Notes under the pieces: model-generated
Databases searched by the model: none
What the model was told of the DNA's origin: nothing
Seen by the model: the letters and a program-made list of their open reading frames with translations, nothing else
Program-made: the position numbers and the translations under genes
In this document: one piece after another, positions 47,946 through 59,000 of the stretch
Numbering within the stretch: the first letter of the stretch is position 1
Layout of the letters: every line of letters begins with the position of its first letter
Assembly: GCF_014203895.1 (NCBI RefSeq)
Contig: NZ_JACHJY010000012.1
Span: forward strand, 151,283-215,282
Source of the DNA: Streptomyces nymphaeiformis
Lineage (GTDB): Bacteria; Actinomycetota; Actinomycetes; Streptomycetales; Streptomycetaceae
DNA length: 64,000 nt
Reading direction: 5' to 3'

Positions 47946-49112
47946 TCACAACGCTTGCTCTATGTCGCTCCACAGGTCCTCGACGTCCTCGATCCCGACC
48001 GACATCCGCACGAGACCGGGCGCGATCCCCGCGGCCGCGAGCGCGTCCGCGTCCAGCTCGCGGTGGGAGGTGGACGCCGGATGGGCCACCAGCGTCTCCA
48101 CGCCGCCGAGCGACAGCGCGAGCTTCGCGAGCCGTACGCGCTCGATGAACGCCCGGCCCGCCTCCCGCCCCCCGGCGAGCTCGAAGGAGAGCAGCCCCCC
48201 GCCGCCGGCGAGGACCTTCCGGGCGGTGTCGTACGAGGGATGGCCGGGGCGCCACGGGTAGTGGACGGCCGTGACGCCGGGGCGGGACGCGAGGAGCTCG
48301 GCGAGGGCGGCGGCGTTGGCGCAGTGCTCCCGCATCCGCAGCGGCAGCGTGGGGATCCCGCGCAGGGTGAGCCAGGCCGCGAACGGGTCGGCGCAGGCGC
48401 CGAGTTCGACCGTGCGGGGCCACACCCGGCGGCGCAGCGCGTCGTCCGCGAAGACGGCGGCGCCGCCGAGGACGTCCGAGTGCCCGGAGAGGTACTTGGT
48501 GGTGGAGTGCACGACGACGTCGGCGCCGAGCTCCAGGGGGCGGCAGAGCACGGGCGAGGCGAGCGAGTTGTCGACCATGCTCGTCACCCCGAGGGCGCGG
48601 GCGGCGGCGAGCAGTCCCGGCAGGTCCGGGACCTGGCCGGTGGGGTTGGCGATCGTCTCCAGGACGAGGAGCCGGGTGGCGGGGTGCACGGCGGCGGCCT
48701 CGAACTCGGCCGGATCGTCGCCGGATATCCGTACGACCTCGATCCCGTACCGCTCGGCGAGGTCCGTCAGGACGGCGTGCGTCCCGCCGTACAGGCAGCG
48801 CTGGGCGACCACCCGGTCGCCGGGCTTGAGCAGGGCGAGGAGGACGCCGCTGATGGCGCCCATCCCAGAGGCGAAGGCGATGGCCCCCTCCCCCGACTCG
48901 AGCCCCGCGAGGGTCTGCTCCAGGGCCCTGACGGTCGGGTTGCCGCGGCGGCTGTAGACGTACCTGCCGTCGGGGTCGGCCATCGCGCCGGCGAGCTCGG
49001 CGGCGGAGTCGAAGGCGAAGGCGGAGGACTGGACGAGGGGCACGGAGAGCGGCCAACTGCCACCCTGGAAAGGCTCGTTGAAGACGTGCACGGCGCGGGT
49101 GTTCAGTTCCAC
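47946..49112 (-). CDS. Cystathionine-gamma-synthase/methionine-gamma-lyase-type PLP enzyme
   Basis: 388 residues from GTG 49112 (RBS AGAGGA). Trans-sulfuration family: SVPLVQSSAFAF, YSRRGNPTVRALEQTLAGLE, ASGMGAISGVLLALLKPGD and PLP Lys in HSTTKYLSGHSD (about 200). Cannot separate CGS, OAH sulfhydrylase or methionine gamma-lyase from sequence alone. In a SAM-regenerating cluster it may supply methionine/homocysteine or make an unusual amino acid building block. Confidence 0.9.
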   Translation of the reverse strand: MELNTRAVHVFNEPFQGGSWPLSVPLVQSSAFAFDSAAELAGAMADPDGRYVYSRRGNPTVRALEQTLAGLESGEGAIAFASGMGAISGVLLALLKPGDRVVAQRCLYGGTHAVLTDLAERYGIEVVRISGDDPAEFEAAAVHPATRLLVLETIANPTGQVPDLPGLLAAARALGVTSMVDNSLASPVLCRPLELGADVVVHSTTKYLSGHSDVLGGAAVFADDALRRRVWPRTVELGACADPFAAWLTLRGIPTLPLRMREHCANAAALAELLASRPGVTAVHYPWRPGHPSYDTARKVLAGGGGLLSFELAGGREAGRAFIERVRLAKLALSLGGVETLVAHPASTSHRELDADALAAAGIAPGLVRMSVGIEDVEDLWSDIEQAL

Positions 49113-49151
49113 GGGGAATCCTCTCCGAATGCGGGAAATCCGAATACGGGA

Positions 49152-49195
49152 AAGGGGCCGCCCGACGTCCGGGGTCGGACATCGGGCGGCCCCTT
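49152..49195. terminator. Terminator between MFS and PLP genes
   Basis: 19-bp stem (AAGGGGCCGCCCGACGTCC and its partner, one mismatch), 6-base loop. Ends the MFS transcript from 50643. Confidence 0.8.
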
Positions 49196-49206
49196 CGGGG
49201 CGGGGA

Positions 49207-50643
49207 TCAGACGGAGACCTTCTCGCCCTGCGGAGCGGCGGCGGCGGCCTCGGCCGCGACCGTCTTGTCGCTCTTCATGACGAGGAGGGTGAGGACACCG
49301 CCGACGGCGGCGATGATCGCGGCGCCGATGAAGGCGGAGGAGAAGCCCTCCGTCAGCTTCGGCAGGTTGCCGAGCTGGTCGGCGCCCTGGGACATGGCGA
49401 CGGCGGTGAGCGCGGCCAGGCCGAGCGCGGAGCCGACGTTGTAGGTGGTGTTGACGATGCCGGAGGCGAGACCCGCCTGCTCCTGCGGGGCGTTGGCCAT
49501 CGCGCTCATCATCGTCGGGATGTAGGCGAGGGACATGCCGAGCGCGGCGACCAGCGAGGCAGGCAGGACGTCGACGAGGAAGGTGCCGGTGGGCTCGACG
49601 GCCGCGAGCCAGACCAGACCGGCGGCGAGGACGAGCAGACCGCCCGCGATGAGCGGCTTGGCGCCGACCTTCATCATGAGCCGGGCCGTGATGGCCGTCA
49701 TGAAGATCATGAGGAGCACGGTCATCGGGAGGAGCGCGGCACCGGACTCGAAGGCGCCGTAGCCGAGGACCTGCTGGAGGTACAGGTTGAGGAAGTACCA
49801 CATCGGGATCCACGCGGCACCGAGCAGCGTCATGGCCAGGTTGGCCGAGCCCAGGCGCGGGACCCGCCAGACGCTGAGCGGCATGAGGGGCTCGCGGATG
49901 CTCTTCTGGATGACGAAGAAGAGGATCAGGAGCACCGCGGCGCCGACCAGTTCGAGGATCGTGGCGGTGGCGCCCCAGCCGACCTCGGGGGCACGGACGA
50001 CGGCGAAGACGGCGAGCGCGAGACCGGCGGTGACGGCGACGGCACCGAGGATGTCGACGGAGCCGCGGCGGGACTCGACGTTCGGGAGCAGCTTGGTGGC
50101 GGCGAGGGTCGCGAGGCCGATCGGGATGTAGATGATGAAGACCCACTGCCAGCTCACCCACTCGGTGAAGACACCACCGAGGAACACGCCCGCGGTGCCG
50201 CCGGCGGGGGCCGCGGCGCCGTAGAGCGCCATCGCCTTGCCGAGCTCCTTCGGGTCGTGCATGAAGAGCATCATGAGCAGGGTCATGGCGGAGGGCGCGA
50301 TCAGCGCACCGCCGACGCCCTGGACGGCGCGGCCGACGATCTCGACCCAGGCGGTCTGCGCGGCGGCGGCCACGACCGAACCGGCGATCATGACGGCCCA
50401 GCCGGAGACGAAGATCTTGCGGGCTCCGACGAGGTCGGAGAGGCGTCCGCCGAGGAGCAGCAGGCCGCCGAAGACGATCACGTAGGCGTTGAAGATCCAC
50501 TGGAGCTCGCTCTGCGAGAAGCCCAGGTCCTTCTGCATCTCGGGGAGTGCGACGCCGATGATCGAGGTGTCCATGATGACCATGAACTGAGCGGCGGCGA
50601 GCACGACAAGTGCCCACCAGCGCCGGGGATTGACGGTTGACAT
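49207..50643 (-). CDS. EmrB/QacA-type MFS exporter
   Basis: 478 residues, 14 membrane segments predicted, with motif C-like GxxxGPxxGG region (GGTAGVFLGGVFTEWVSWQW) and the opening WALVVLAAAQFMVIMDTSIIGVALPEM of DHA2 drug exporters. Likely export of the cluster product or self-resistance. Its promoter region carries two CsoR-like palindromes (50671-50723). Confidence 0.92.
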   Translation of the reverse strand: MSTVNPRRWWALVVLAAAQFMVIMDTSIIGVALPEMQKDLGFSQSELQWIFNAYVIVFGGLLLLGGRLSDLVGARKIFVSGWAVMIAGSVVAAAAQTAWVEIVGRAVQGVGGALIAPSAMTLLMMLFMHDPKELGKAMALYGAAAPAGGTAGVFLGGVFTEWVSWQWVFIIYIPIGLATLAATKLLPNVESRRGSVDILGAVAVTAGLALAVFAVVRAPEVGWGATATILELVGAAVLLILFFVIQKSIREPLMPLSVWRVPRLGSANLAMTLLGAAWIPMWYFLNLYLQQVLGYGAFESGAALLPMTVLLMIFMTAITARLMMKVGAKPLIAGGLLVLAAGLVWLAAVEPTGTFLVDVLPASLVAALGMSLAYIPTMMSAMANAPQEQAGLASGIVNTTYNVGSALGLAALTAVAMSQGADQLGNLPKLTEGFSSAFIGAAIIAAVGGVLTLLVMKSDKTVAAEAAAAAPQGEKVSV

Positions 50644-50670
50644 TGCCCTGACCCTTCACTCGCTGCTGCA

Positions 50671-50723
50671 TACCCCTAGGGGGTACTTGTGCGGAGCACC
50701 GTAGCATACCCATGGGGGGTATG
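50671..50723. promoter_or_regulatory. Two CsoR-like palindromic operators
   Basis: TACCCCTAGGGGGTA (50671-50685) and CATACCCATGGGGGGTATG (50705-50723) upstream of the MFS start. G/C-tract palindromes flanked by TA like these are typical of CsoR/RcnR-family sensors (copper, sulfide/persulfide or formaldehyde types). No such regulator gene is in the window. Confidence 0.6.
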
Positions 50724-50742
50724 TAAGAGTGAGATGAGGGAG

Positions 50743-50998
50743 CACGGGAAGCATCCGCTCCGCACTCATGGCAGCGCGCGGGAAGCACTGCCTCCGCGCT
50801 TGCGGCGCCGCGCGGGAAGCGCTTGCTCCAGACCTGCGGCGACGCGCGGGAAGCGTTTCCTTCACACCTGCGGCGACGCGCGGGAAGCGTTTCCTTCACA
50901 CCTGCGGCGACGCGCGGGAAGCGTTTCCTTCACACCTGCGGCGCCGCGCGGGAAGCGCTTCCCCGCACCTGCCGCGGCGCGTCGGAAGCGCCGCCTCC
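50743..50998. repeat. 34-bp tandem repeat array with palindromic core
   Basis: About eight degenerate 34-bp units, three in the centre (about 50840-50941) identical. Each unit has CGCGGGAAGCGTTTCC; in one copy the core is a perfect palindrome GGAAGCGCTTCC. The array fills the space between the divergent MFS and HD genes (50644-51025). It reads through as ORFs in several frames, but those are artefacts of the 34-base period. No promoter is obvious for the + strand gene within it. Confidence 0.85.
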
Positions 50999-51025
50999 GT
51001 GCCCCGGGCCGGGCAGAATGCCCCC

Positions 51026-51700
51026 ATGACCGCAGACCAGGACCCCGCCCTGCTCCAGCGCTGGAACACCACCCTGCTCGCCGCCCGCGCCGGCCGCGAG
51101 GGCCCCGACCCCGCCCCGTACGGCCGGAACCTGCTGTCCCGCTGGGCCGAACCGCAGCGCCGCTACCACACGGTCGCCCACCTCAGAGCGGTCCTCGACC
51201 GCATCGACGAGCTCGCCGACCAGGGCGGAGAGGGCGGCGAGCTGGAGCTCGTACGGCTCGCGGCCTGGTTCCACGACGCCGTCTACCGCCCGGACCGCTC
51301 GGAGAACGAGGAACGCTCGGCGACCCTGGCCGAGAAGGCGCTCACCGAAGCCGGCCTCACCCCGCACGAGGTGAGCGAGGTGGCCCGCCTGGTCCGCCTC
51401 ACCACCACCCACGACCCGGCCGCCGGCGACCTCAACGGCGAGACCCTCTGCGACGCGGACCTGGCGATCCTGGCCACCGACCCGGATACCTATCGGGGGT
51501 ATACGGCGGCGGTCCGCGAGGAGTACGCCTTCGTCCCCGAACCGGACTTCCGCAAGGGCCGCGCCGCCGTCCTGCGCCAGCTCCTCGGCCTCCCCCGCCT
51601 CTTCCGCACCCCGTACGGCGCGGCGGTCTGGGAGGAGAGGGCCCGGGAGAACCTGGAACGGGAACTCGCGGAACTGGCGGACATGTCCGGCAAGAACTGA
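51026..51700 (+). CDS. HD-type predicted metal-dependent hydrolase
   Basis: 224 residues with RRYHTVAHLRAVLDRI (His) and LAAWFHDAVYRPDRSENE (HD motif), then TTTHDPAAGDLNGETLCDADLAILA. Matches the COG4339-type family of stand-alone predicted HD-domain metal-dependent hydrolases; the substrate is unknown. Confidence 0.85.
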   Translation: MTADQDPALLQRWNTTLLAARAGREGPDPAPYGRNLLSRWAEPQRRYHTVAHLRAVLDRIDELADQGGEGGELELVRLAAWFHDAVYRPDRSENEERSATLAEKALTEAGLTPHEVSEVARLVRLTTTHDPAAGDLNGETLCDADLAILATDPDTYRGYTAAVREEYAFVPEPDFRKGRAAVLRQLLGLPRLFRTPYGAAVWEERARENLERELAELADMSGKN

Positions 51701-51819
51701 ACGAACCGGCCGGAAGGGCCCCGCCGACGCCAAAACGTAATGAGGAAGGACCCCCACCGCCGGTAAGATCATTTTCGTTTGTTCTTGACCCGCGAGAGAC
51801 GCCAGGAAAGCAAAAGAAA

Positions 51820-52554
51820 ATGAGACTGAACAGGGCCCTTCCGATCGTCGCCGTCATACCGGCCCTGCTTCTGGCGTCCGCGTGCAGCGGGGAATCCGCG
51901 GAATCCGGAGAAAAGAAGCCGAAGGCGACCGCACAGAGCGCCGACGAGAAGAATTCCGCGGAGGCGAAGCGCATCGGCGCCCTCGACGCCGCGCAGCTCG
52001 AAAAGGCCGCCCTCACCGGAAAGGCCGCCGGATACGAGGCCAGGAAGATCGCCAAGGCCGAGGTCGAGGCCGGCCGGGACATGAAGTCCGACAACAAGGC
52101 CTGCCAGCCCCTCGCCAGCCTGATCGGCGGCTTCACCCACCTCCCCGCCGTGGGCGTCGCGCACCGCTCCCTCAAGCCCACCGCCGCCACCGACGCCACG
52201 GTCGGCTCCATGTGGCTCGCCTCCCACTCGGAGCCCGACGCCACCCGCGTCATGACCGACCTCCGCGCCGCCGTCACCGCCTGCCCCAAGGGCTTCAAGA
52301 CCCTCGGCCTCACCTACGGCAAGGTCGAGAGCCTCCCGGCACCGAAGCTCGGCGCCGGCGCCGACGAGACCGTCGCGTACCGGATCACCGGCGACATCGG
52401 CAAGCAGAAGGTCCCCATGACGTACACCGTGGTCCGCAGCGGCGGGGTCGTCGCCGCCTTCTACGGCGTGAACATGCTGGACCCGAAGCAGGCGGCGATC
52501 CCGGTGCCGGTGGTCGACGCCCAGCTGAAGAAGATCGCGGACGCGAGGGGCTGA
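51820..52554 (+). CDS. Putative lipoprotein
   Basis: 244 residues, ATG at 51820 after AGGAAAG. Lipobox LLLASAC (about 16-22), a charged Ser/Lys/Glu-rich segment (about 25-60), then a roughly 180-residue domain with two Cys (ACQPLAS, TACPKGF). PknH-like sensor/lipoprotein type fold is possible. Ends at a strong terminator. Confidence 0.8.
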   Translation: MRLNRALPIVAVIPALLLASACSGESAESGEKKPKATAQSADEKNSAEAKRIGALDAAQLEKAALTGKAAGYEARKIAKAEVEAGRDMKSDNKACQPLASLIGGFTHLPAVGVAHRSLKPTAATDATVGSMWLASHSEPDATRVMTDLRAAVTACPKGFKTLGLTYGKVESLPAPKLGAGADETVAYRITGDIGKQKVPMTYTVVRSGGVVAAFYGVNMLDPKQAAIPVPVVDAQLKKIADARG

Positions 52555-52576
52555 TATCGCCCGTCGGAGAAACGGG

Positions 52577-52618
52577 AAGGGGCCGTCCCCGGTGCGGATG
52601 CACCGGGGACGGCCCCTT
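52577..52618. terminator. Strong bidirectional terminator
   Basis: 19-bp perfect stem with a 4-base loop (arms 52577-52595 and 52600-52618; AAGGGGCCGTCCCCGGTGC), flanked by T and A runs, between the lipoprotein and the immunity gene whose 3' ends converge here. Confidence 0.9.
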
Positions 52619-52629
52619 TCATTCGACGA

Positions 52630-53037
52630 TCAGTTGACGCTTCCCGATTCCGCCGGGAACTCCGGCGGCCAGGGCGATTCGTACAACGACTTCTGCGCAC
52701 CCATCAGGGCGTACTCCGCCTCCCGCCAGCTCGGATGGGCGCTGACGACGAAGCTTTCGCCCTCTGGATCCAGGATCCAGGTGTACTCGGCGTCCGCCGC
52801 CGGAATGCCGTGCCGTTCGCTGAGCACGCCGAACTCGGCGGCGGTCGCCCGCCGGATGCGGAGCCCGTTCGGGTAGAGGGGCTTGAGGAACATCAGCTCC
52901 ACATGCCCGAAGCAGACCTCGACCCTGGTCGTGGTCTGGTCCACCAGCGTGGCCTCGCTGATCAGGAAGAGCTGCCGGTGCGAGGGGTTGAACCCGCCGA
53001 CTCTGAAGAGCCGCCCTTCCCGGACGAAATCTGTCAC
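52630..53037 (-). CDS. Candidate immunity protein for the ALF toxin
   Basis: 135 residues, GTG at 53037 with an AGGAAGAG site. Acidic, alpha/beta-like, no signal peptide: VEVCFGHVELMFLKPLYPNG and a C-terminal SFVVSAHPSWREAEYALMGA. No known family recognised. It starts 13 bases after the stop of the giant toxin, the standard position and orientation of a cytoplasmic immunity gene. Confidence 0.65.
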   Translation of the reverse strand: MTDFVREGRLFRVGGFNPSHRQLFLISEATLVDQTTTRVEVCFGHVELMFLKPLYPNGLRIRRATAAEFGVLSERHGIPAADAEYTWILDPEGESFVVSAHPSWREAEYALMGAQKSLYESPWPPEFPAESGSVN

Positions 53038-53050
53038 TGCTCTCTCTTCC

Positions 53051-56000
53051 TCAGTCGACCGGCGTTCCGTTGGGGTACGTGAAGCGATCCGGGTAGACCC
53101 GCTTGGGCACCATCTTGCCGGTCTCCTCGTCGAGCACCTTCATGTACCACTTGATGGAATCCCAGGTGCGGTACTCCATACGGACGGCCGTGCGGAGTTT
53201 GATCATCTCCCATGCGGTTCCGTAGCCGCCGGCCTGGACGGCGCTCCAGTCATTGGCCGGGATCGTCTCCCCTCGCGCCAGAAGCTTGCTCAGCGCCTCG
53301 TTGGCGGTCGCGGCGCCTTCGACACCGTCCAGGGACACCGAGATCTCCACGTTGGGGTTGACCACCGCCCGCTCGACGCCCACCGTCCACAGGGCGCGAG
53401 ACCCCATCCCCATGCTGGCCGGGAGTTCGGTGCCGTACACCTTGTTGTTGAACGTGTCCGCGCCGCCGCCGAGGAACTTGGCCAGCTCGTCCGAGTGGGG
53501 GTTGACCCCGAGGACGACGCGATCGCCGTCCTTGACGATGTCCTTGAGGACCTCGGTGCACTTCTTGACGACGTCGGAGTCGGACGACGCGATGGAGAAC
53601 GACGCGAGCTTGAAGGTCGCGGTGTCCGCGACCTCGCACGCCTCGCCGATCTTCCGGAAGATCCGGCTGATGATGCCCTGGACGGCGGCCTCGGTCAGAC
53701 CGATGGTGCGGAGCGCCTTGTAGGCGTCCATGAAGCCGATGCCCGTCCTCATGGCGGCGTCCAGCGCCATCACTCCGGCCTTCGCCGTCCTGAAGAGCAC
53801 GCCGCCGACGAACCAGCTGGCCGCCCAGGCGCAGTCGCCCCAGCTGCCGCCGGAGACGCCCGGCGTGAGCAGCTTGGCGCAGCCGATGAAGTCGCCGAGC
53901 AGGATGTCGACCGGATCGATGCCCGAGTTGAACTCGGTCATCGTCAGCGTGATGCTGAGGGTCTTCGTCTCGGCCTTCGCCACCTCGGGGCCGAGGTAGA
54001 CGGTCTCGGCTGCCGGGCAGCTGCCCGAGGCCGTGTACTGCTCCCACGGCACCATGCACATGTACACGTCGACGTGGGACTTGTACGTGACGTCGGCCGT
54101 GATCTTGCAGTCGCCGATGTGGATGATCGGGTTGCAGTTGTCCTTCTTGACGTTCTGCGGCTCGCCGATGTACTCGATGTGGTCGAGGACCGCCCACACA
54201 TCGCTGATGCCGGTGGTGACGCCCTGCGAGATCTGCTCGCTGTTGCCGTTCTTCTCCGTGCGGTCCGCGGCGGCCTGGGCCTCCTCCGCCGCGTCCCTGG
54301 CACCCGCCGCGGCCGTCTCGGCCGCCGTCGCGTCCTCCTCCGCCTTGGTGGCGGTGGCACGGGCGCTGGCCGCGTCCTCCTCGGCCTTGGTGGCCACGGC
54401 GCGGGCGTTGGCGGCGTCCTTCTCCGCCTCGGTCGCCGCCGCGTCCGCCGCGTTCGCGTCGGACTGCGCGTCCGACGCCGCCGACGACGCCTTCAGGGCG
54501 TCCTCGCCGGCCGCCATGGCGTAACCGTCGGCACGGCCGGCGGCCGCCTGGGCGTCCTTGGCGTCCTTCGCGGCCTGGACGGCCGAGGACTGGGCCCGCT
54601 GGTACGCCTTGGCGGCGCGCAGCGAGTCGGCCGCCGCCGCGGCGGAGGCCTCCGCCGCGAGCTTCATGTCGGCCGCGGCCTGTGCGGCCAGGGCCTTCGC
54701 CTCGGCGGAGAACTCCTCGGCCTGGTTCGCCGTCGCGGCGGCGGACGCGGCCTGCTGCTGCGCGATCGTCAGCGACTGCTGTCCGGTCAGCACCGCGAAC
54801 GCCGCGGAGCTGTCGTCCTCCTGGAACGGGCCGCCGAGCGCGATGGCCTCGTTCGCCGGCTTGTTCACCGCGGCCGCGGAGTCACGGGCCGCGAGCGAGG
54901 ACTGCACGGCCGCGAGCGCCTTGCCCGCGGTGGTCGCCGCCCAGGACGCGGTCTGCGCCGCCTCGGAACGGGCGGCCGCAGCCTCCGTCTTGGCGACCTT
55001 GGCCGCCGCGGACGCCTTCTCCGACTGCTCCTTGGCACCCTTGGCGTCGGCCGCGGCCGCCTGCGAGGCGTCGATCGCCTCGGCCGCCGCCGCGTGGGCC
55101 GCGGCGGCGGAACCGGCCGCGATCCAGTAGGACGCCCAGGCACTGTCGGCCGCCGCCTTGGCGCGGGACGCGGAGCCCTGCGCCTTGGTGGCCGCCTCGC
55201 GGGCGTTGGTCGCCGCGGCCGTGGCCGCGTTCGCCGCCGCGCGGGCGTTGGTGGCCGCCGTGGTCGCCTCGTTCGCGGCGGAACGGGCGTCGGTCGCGGC
55301 GGCACGGGAGGCGGTTGCCGCGTCCGTACCCTCGTCGGCTGCGGCGTTGGCCTCCAGGGCCGCCGCCTTCGCGTTCAGCGAGTCGCGCCGCTGCTCGGCC
55401 TCGAGGGCGTTGTCGCGGGCGGCGACCGCGTCGCGCTCCGCCTGCTCGGCGACGGCCCGCTTGGACGCGGCCGTGGATCCCGCCGCCTCGGCCGAGGCGC
55501 GGGCGTCGCTCGCGATCCGGCCCTGGGCGACGGCGTCGGCCTCGTGGCCCGCCGCCTTGTCCCGCTCGCGCTCGGCGGTGGCCCGGTAGGCCGCCGCGTT
55601 GGCGCGCTCCAGCTCGGCGACGGCACGCTGCGCCTGCGCGTCGGCCGCCGCCTGCTTGGCGTCCTGCTCCTCCGCGAGGGCCTTCTCCTTGGCCTTCTTG
55701 GCGGTCTCGGCGTTCGCCGCGGCCGAGGCCGCGTAGGCGTCGGCGCTGTCCGCGGCGGCCTTCGCCTGGGCGGCGGCCTCCTGGGCGGCGATGCGGCGGA
55801 ACTCGGTGTTGACGGCGTGCGCCTCGGTCTTCGCCAGGGCGAGCAGCGCCTCGGACGTCGACACGGTGGCGTTCGCCGCGTTCAGGGCCGTCTCGGTCGC
55901 CTTGGAGGCGGCCGTCGCGGCCGCGCCCGAGGCACGGGCGACCTGCACGGACTGCCGGGCGTACATCAGACCCCGGCCGCGCGGCACCTCGGCGGCGTCC

Positions 56001-59000
56001 GCGATGGCCCAGGCCTGCTGCTGGCCGGTCACCGCGCGCGCGGCGGCGGCGTTGGCGGCGGTGGCCTGGTCCTTGGCGGTGGTGACCAGCGCCTGGACCT
56101 TGCCCCGGGCGTTCGCGAGGTCGGCCTTCGCCTTGTCGAAGAGGGCCTGCTTCGGCTTGAGGATGTGGTCCGGGTCGGCCTCCAGCTGGTCGTGCCAGTA
56201 CTTCTGCCAGCGCAGGATCTGGTCCGCGCGCCACGCCTGGCCGATGGCCTCGATCATGGCGGCGGTGGCGGACCGGGTCGCGGCGGCGGCGTCGGCCTCC
56301 GCCTGCATGATGACGGCGCGCGGCGCGGCCTGACCGGCGTACTCCGCCTCCCATTCGGCCGAGGCCTGGGAGACGGCCTCGCTCAGGGCGTTGCGCGGGT
56401 CGACCGGGTCGGCGTGGTTGCACGAGGCCCACGACTGCTTGAGGTTCTCGACCTCGACGCGGAACTCGGGCGTGCCCTCGGTGACCTTGCCGGCGGGGAA
56501 GCCGCCGTACCGCAGGTACCTGGCGATGTCGGAGGACGTGGTGCCGCCGAAGAAGCGGGTGTTGGCGACGTTGGAGTCCCGCAGCATGATGTCGGCCGCG
56601 AAGTCGTTCCAGCTGTCCTGGCCGCGGTTCTGCTCGGTGATCTGCCGGGCCTTGGCGATCGCCTCGGGGCTCGCGTTGGTGTGCGCGTCCCAGCCGATGC
56701 GCTCGGCCAGCTTCGCCTGGGTGGCGGAGGTGAACGCGATGACGTCGGCGCCGAACTCCGGTGCGTGCAGCGTGATCCCGTCGTCGAACGAGCTCATCGC
56801 GTACGGCTTGTTGGCGTCCTCCAGGATCGCCTTCTGGGCCGCGAAGGCGTCCAGGTAGGCGTAACCGGCCTCACGGTCCTGGTCGTTGGCCTGCCCCAGG
56901 GGCATGAAGCCGATCCAGCCGCGCTCGCCGACGACGGCTTCCAGCTGGGCGTTGCCACCGGTCAGACCCTGCATGGCCAGGGCCTTCGTCTTGGCGCCGC
57001 CCGCGTGCAGGGCGACACCCGCGAGGCACCGGTTGAGGCGCGGGGTGGAGCGGACGTCGCTGATGACGGCGGTGAGTTCGTTGAGCCGGCGCAGGGCGTC
57101 GTCGGCGTCGCGGAAGATCGTCCGCATGCCGTCGGAGACCTTCTCGATCGCCTGGGCGAGCGCGGGGATACGGCCCACGATCACGGCGGACGACGGGATG
57201 TCGACCAGCGCCCAGAGGCAGTCGTCGACGTCGGACCCGGCCAGGCAGGTCTTCACCTTGGCGGCGTCGAGCTGCTCGAAGAGGATCCGTCCGCCGTTGG
57301 CGTCGGCCCACTCGACGACGTTCACGGAGACGGCCGCGAGGCCCTGCCGGTAGTCGTCGACGCAGGTCTGGCCGCAGGCGTCGAGCAGGATCTGCTCCTC
57401 GCGCTCGCCGAGCACGGGCCAGTTGGAGGCGCCGCCCTTGATGGGCGTGGTGCCCTCGGCGAGCGCGCTCTTGTGCGCGGCCTCGTTCTTCTCGCGCTGT
57501 TCCTGCTCGGCCTTCTTCGCGGCCTCCTCGGCGGCGGTGCTGTCGCCCGCCGCGTCGCCGGCCTTGGTCTCGGCGTCCTTGGCGTCCTGCTCGGCCTTGG
57601 CCGCCTTCTCCGCGGCCTCCTTGGCCGCGTCGGCGGACCGGCCGGCCCTTCCGTTGGCCTCGGCGGCGTGCCGCTCGGCGTCGGTGGCCTCACGGTCGGC
57701 CTCGGTGGCCGCGTCGCTCGCCTCGTCCGCGGTGAGGCGGGCGGAGGCGGCGTCGTTCCCGGCCTGTACGGCGTGTTCGCCGGCGGTGTCGGAGGCGGTC
57801 TTCGCGCCCTGCTGCGCGTCGGCGGCCTCGGCCGCGGACGCCTGGGCGCGGGTCACGGCCTCGGCGGCGCGGGCCGAGTCCGAGGCGGCCGCGGCAGCGG
57901 CCTCGGCGGCGAGCTTCGCGTCGCCGGTGGCCTGCGCGGCAGTCTGCTGGGCGGACTGTGCCGCCTGCTCGGCCTGCGCGGCCTTGGCCTCGGCGGCCGC
58001 GGCCTGCTGCTCGGCGACCGTCTTGGCCGACTGGCCGACGAGCACGGCGAACGCGGCCGCGCTGTCCTTCTCCTGGTACGGCGCGCCGTACGAGATGGCG
58101 TCGCCGGCGGCGGTACCCGCTGCCGTGGCGCTGTCGCGGGCGGCGAGCGCGGCCTGGCCGGCGGCGTAGGCGCGGCCCGCGGCGGTCCCGGCGGACTTCA
58201 CGGCCTCGGCGGCCCCGGTCCCGGCGGCGATCGCCTCCTGCTCGGCCTTCTTGGCGAGCCCGGTGGCGTTCTCCGACGCCGTGGCGGCGTTGTCCGCGCG
58301 GATCGCCGCGTCCTTCGACGCCTCGAGCGCGGTGGCCGCGGCGGCGTGCGCGGTGGACGCCTCGCCGAGGGAGGTGCGGTACGCCGACCACGCGGCGCTC
58401 GCACTCGCCTGGGCGCGCGCGGCGGCGCCCTCCGCCGTGGTGGCGGCGGAGCGGGCCGTGACGGCGGCGGCGGTGGCCTGGTCCGCGGCGGTCTGCGCGG
58501 CGGTGGCGGCCTGTGCGGCCTCGGTGGCGGCCGTACGGGCGGCGGTGGCGGCCGTACGGGTCTCGGCGGCGGCCGCGGTGCCCTCGGCGGCGGTGGCCGC
58601 GGCTTCGAGGGCGGCGGCGCGGGCGGCGGTGGCCTGCTTGGCCTGGAGGGCGGCGACGGCCTTCTCGCGGGCGGCCTGCGCGGCCTTGGCCTTGGCGTCG
58701 GCGAGCGTCCGCTTGGCCCTGGCGTCGCTGCTCGCGGTCCCGGCCGCCGTGTCGGCGCCGGTCGCCGTCGTCTGCTGGGTGGCGGCGCGCTGCTCGGCCG
58801 CCGCGGCCTTGGCGCGCTCGGCGGCGGCCTTGGCGCGGGAGGCGACGGCGGTGGCCTGCTCCGTCTGGGCCTTGGCGCGCTCGGTGGCGGCGGTGCCGGC
58901 GGCGGCCTTCGCCTTGTCGCGCTTGTCCTCGGCCGTCGTACGGGCGGCCTTGGCGGTGTTCGCGCTCTCGGCGGCGGCCGTGGCGTTGGCCTCGGCGCTG

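Noticed and set aside
50743..50998. Possible CRISPR array in the 34-bp repeats
   Set aside because: Units are contiguous with no unique spacers and there are no cas genes.
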